A DNA stretch of 64,000 bases from JAJDXW01 sp965202895 (GTDB taxonomy: Bacteria > Pseudomonadota > Gammaproteobacteria > HK1): NCBI GenBank assembly GCA_965202895.1, contig OZ241901.1:1488001-1552000 (forward strand). The letters run 5' to 3'. The position numbers and the translations under genes are program-made. Positions within the stretch are counted from its first letter, which is position 1; every line of letters begins with the position of its first letter. Positions 61,655 through 64,000 of the stretch are shown here, in pieces. The notes below the pieces were generated by a model, which worked only from the letters and a program-made list of their open reading frames with translations, was not told the origin of the DNA and made no database searches.

Positions 61655-64000
61655 TCAGGGCCGCGCCGGCGGGAGGACCGGCAGCAGGACCCAGACGCCC
61701 AGGACGTCCACGGGCAGCACGGGTTCGACGGCGATGCGGCTCCGGCTCCGGCTTGCTCCCCGTGCGGCTCTCGCTCGGGAAGCCGCCCGCACCCGTTCGT
61801 GCGCGGCGCGCTGGGCTTCCGCGCGCTCCTTCGCGACGGATGCGAGGGCGGCCTGGAACGCGGGCAGAGCCGGGAGCAGAAGGTCGAGTTGCTGTTCGAC
61901 GGCGGTGGGCAGCAGGTTGCGGTCGGGTTCGGCGACCAGCAGGCGTTCGCCCTCCTCGGAGGAGAGCCAGTGCGGCGCCTCCGCCGGGCCGGTGCAGGCG
62001 AGGGGGACGATCTCCTCGCACAGGATGGTGTCGCCTCCGCCTGCGCCTGGCTCGGTGCTCCCGTCGGATCCGGGATCGGAAGCGGTGCTTCCGCCACCCC
62101 TGCCGGGTCCGGGACCGGAAACGGTACTTTCGTCGCCCCCGCCGGGTCCGCGACCGCCGGCGCCGCTTCGCCTCCTCACCAAGTGGTATCGGAAGCGCGC
62201 GACCAGCAGGGTCGTCCGTTCGCTCACGGCGGAGGTGGCGATCGCCCCGCAACGGGAGGCCACGGGTCCGGTGTCGTCTCGGGACTCCGGGTCGAGGGCC
62301 TGATCCAGGGTCCAGCTCGCAAGGCCCTCGACCACCGGGCTCGTGCGCTCGAGGTGGATCTCGCCCTCCGACAGGGGCAGATCGAAGCGACCGGTGAAGG
62401 GCTCGTCCTGCCCGATGGCCTGACGCAGCGCGCGCGGGGTTTCCGGACTGACCTGGACCGTGATCCTGCCGTGACCTGGTTTGCCGCGGTCCGGCTCGTC
62501 GTGGTTCGGTTTGCCGTGTCGAGCCGGGTCGGCCGCATCGGCTGCGCTGTCCGTACCGACTGCACTGGCCGTATCGGCAGCGCCGTTCGCACCGACTGCA
62601 CCGGCCGCATCGGCAGCGCTGTCCGTATCGGCCGGGCTGTCCGCATCCACCGCATCAGCCGCACCGGCAGCGGCTTGGGTCCGGCTCAGGGCTCCGGCGC
62701 TGGCCTTGGCGACGGTCTTGCCGCTGGTCCCGGTCTTGCCGCCGGTCTTGCCGTCGATGGCGTCGGCCCGGACCGGCACGTTCGCGGCCCGCAGGACGGC
62801 GGTGAAGAAGCGGGCCACGTCCTCGCTCCGGCCGATGGCGGCACGCACCTGTTCGAGCTCCGCGGCGACCGCCTCGGGCTTGAGCGTGTACTGCGCGAAG
62901 CGCGAGCGGCTGGACTTCTCGCGGTCGCGCGCGTTCTCCCACCCGGCGTGGATCGTCCGCGTCTGCGCGTCGAGATCGTCGATGAAGTCGAGGGCGAGCT
63001 GATGCCGGCCCGCACCCGCCTGCTCGCGGAACAGGGCGCCCTCGAACAGCGTCTCCGCGATCTGCTCGCCGGAGCCCGGCACCGCGACGGCCACCCCGAG
63101 GTCGTTCTTGATGCTCTTGTGCTTGCGGATGAGGACGTCGAGGATCACCCCGTCGATCGGGTTGTCGGCGCCGTAGTACGTCACGGCGCGGACCTCGCGC
63201 CTCTCCTGCCCGAAGCGGTCCACCCGGCCTTCGCGCTGTTCGTGGCGCGTGGGGTTCCACGCCAGGTCGTAGTGCAGGACGGCATCGAAATGCTTCTGAA
63301 GGTTGATGCCTTCCGACAGGCAGTCGGTGCAGACGAGCACGAACCGGCCGCCGCCGGCGGCGAGGGAATCGATGCGCGCTTCGCGTTCGGCGGGAGGAAG
63401 CCGGCCGGTGACCGATTCGATACGGACCTGTTCCGGCAGAACGCCGCGCAGGTGGCGCGCGACGTAGTCCGCGGTATCGACGAAGCGACAGAAGACCACC
63501 GGACGGAAGCCATCCTTCAGGAACGCCCTGATCTCGCGCACCGCACCCTGAAGCTTGCGATCCTCCTCGGAGGCGACGGCCCCGGCGCGGCGGGCGAGTT
63601 CCAGCAGCCTGCGGCGGGTCGCCTGCCGACCGCCTTCCGTGTCCGAGCCGGGGCTGAAGTCGAGGGGCGTGGCGTCGTCATCGTCGCCTTGGTCGAGGAC
63701 GGTGCGGCGGCCCACTTCGTCCACGTCTTCCTCCTCTTCGGCCTGATCGGCGGCGGCCCGGCTGCACAGGGTCGCCACCGCCGCGGCGGGGCTCGACGAG
63801 ACGCAGCGCAGCAGTGCGAGCGCCGACCAGTAGCGCACCCGCTGCCGGCGCCGCCCGCCGCCGTCTTCGCTCACGTACTCGCGGGCGAAAGCGAGGACGT
63901 CGTCGAAGAGCCGGCGGCAGGCGGGGCTGAACGTGTAGGTGGCCTCCTTGTCCATGCGTTCCGGGAACGCGGTGTCGGTTTCGAGGTAGCGGCGGACGTC
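61655..64000 (-). CDS. SNF2/SF2-type helicase, C-terminal part (5' end beyond window)
   Basis: The reading frame is open to the right edge (the last codons seen there read DVRRYLETDTAFPERMDKEA), so the 5' half with the Walker A and DEAD-like motifs lies outside. Within the window are the helicase C-terminal motifs: VVFCRFVDTADYVARHL, RFVLVCTDCLSEGINLQ (motif V) and HYDLAWNPTRHEQREGRVDR followed by FGQ (motif VI). The following region is helical (RTIHAGWENARDREKSSRSR). A low-complexity Ala/Asp/Gly run separates it from the C-terminal domain. Helicases of this type (DrmD-like) work with large adenine methylases in defence systems. It is the first visible gene of the operon that ends with the caspase. 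Confidence 0.85.
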   Translation of the reverse strand, partial: DVRRYLETDTAFPERMDKEATYTFSPACRRLFDDVLAFAREYVSEDGGGRRRQRVRYWSALALLRCVSSSPAAAVATLCSRAAADQAEEEEDVDEVGRRTVLDQGDDDDATPLDFSPGSDTEGGRQATRRRLLELARRAGAVASEEDRKLQGAVREIRAFLKDGFRPVVFCRFVDTADYVARHLRGVLPEQVRIESVTGRLPPAEREARIDSLAAGGGRFVLVCTDCLSEGINLQKHFDAVLHYDLAWNPTRHEQREGRVDRFGQERREVRAVTYYGADNPIDGVILDVLIRKHKSIKNDLGVAVAVPGSGEQIAETLFEGALFREQAGAGRHQLALDFIDDLDAQTRTIHAGWENARDREKSSRSRFAQYTLKPEAVAAELEQVRAAIGRSEDVARFFTAVLRAANVPVRADAIDGKTGGKTGTSGKTVAKASAGALSRTQAAAGAADAVDADSPADTDSAADAAGAVGANGAADTASAVGTDSAADAADPARHGKPNHDEPDRGKPGHGRITVQVSPETPRALRQAIGQDEPFTGRFDLPLSEGEIHLERTSPVVEGLASWTLDQALDPESRDDTGPVASRCGAIATSAVSERTTLLVARFRYHLVRRRSGAGGRGPGGGDESTVSGPGPGRGGGSTASDPGSDGSTEPGAGGGDTILCEEIVPLACTGPAEAPHWLSSEEGERLLVAEPDRNLLPTAVEQQLDLLLPALPAFQAALASVAKERAEAQRAAHERVRAASRARAARGASRSRSRIAVEPVLPVDVLGVWVLLPVLPPARP
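62500..62690. repeat. Degenerate repeats encoding an Ala/Asp/Gly run in the helicase
   Basis: About 190 bp of imperfect repeats with variants of GTC GGC ACC GAC AGC GCT. They encode runs such as DSAADAAGAVGANGAADTAS, then a basic stretch HGKPNHDEPDRGKPGHGR. It is in frame and interrupts the sequence between two helical domains, like the repeat run in the neighbouring methylase. Confidence 0.7.

Noticed and set aside
55725..64000. Calling the right-hand operon a complete DISARM system
   Set aside because: The helicase and methylase resemble DrmD and DrmMI, but DrmA, DrmB and DrmC are not visible, while a nuclease and a caspase are. The helicase extends beyond the edge, so this can be reopened with more sequence.

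Overview
The window is GC-rich (roughly 70 percent by eye), densely coded and bacterial. A TolC-type outer-membrane channel, HlyD/ABC export, DadA and several toxin-antitoxin and nuclease families common in Proteobacteria point to a Gram-negative organism, probably an environmental or symbiotic proteobacterium; the species cannot be named from sequence alone. I saw no rRNA, tRNA or CRISPR array.

Layout. 1-2.2 kb: the brxA-brxB-brxC start of a BREX phage-exclusion operon, leaving the window on the left. 2.7-7.2 kb: a possible RidA-like protein, a DadA-type amino-acid dehydrogenase and two Uma2-family nucleases. 7.5-15.3 kb: a propionyl-CoA to succinyl-CoA module (methylmalonyl-CoA mutase, carboxylase beta and alpha subunits, MeaB chaperone). 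15.7-18.5 kb: a RiPP locus with a nitrile-hydratase-leader-type (NHLP) precursor and a B12-dependent radical SAM enzyme. 18.7-19.9 kb: an aspartic protease and a stray phage tail-K-like peptidase. 20.0-23.0 kb: an unusual three-gene restriction-like operon (Dam-type methylase, ParB-like protein, PD-(D/E)XK nuclease). 23.3-34.1 kb: toxin relics, a tandem amplification of AAA-ATPase/PD-(D/E)XK genes, a 1521-residue Hsp90-fold ATPase with a C-terminal DUF3883 domain and a small two-gene regulatory cassette. 34.3-44.9 kb: the NHLP export machinery (HlyD, C39-peptidase ABC, second ABC, TolC) and a coreless NHLP leader-like peptide, interrupted by an orphan ParD and another AAA/nuclease copy. 45.6-47.8 kb: a urea/amide channel, a broken Rpn nuclease and a third Uma2.

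47.9-64 kb is the most remarkable part. A plus-strand operon (GASH helical protein, two GTPases, GTPase-associated protein 1) meets tail to tail a minus-strand operon (SNF2-like helicase, Eco57I-type DNA methyltransferase, PD-(D/E)XK nuclease, caspase). GTPase-associated protein 1 and the caspase end in the same effector-associated domain, which suggests that they dock on one another. I infer a composite defence system in which a restriction-type DNA-discrimination operon also encodes a suicide protease that is controlled by the GTPase switch proteins of the facing operon. A HEPN cassette sits between helicase and methylase, flanked by near-identical copies of the helicase gene's 3' end.

Overall the window is a central-metabolism segment and a RiPP system embedded in a defence island, with many truncated, duplicated or frameshifted accessory genes.
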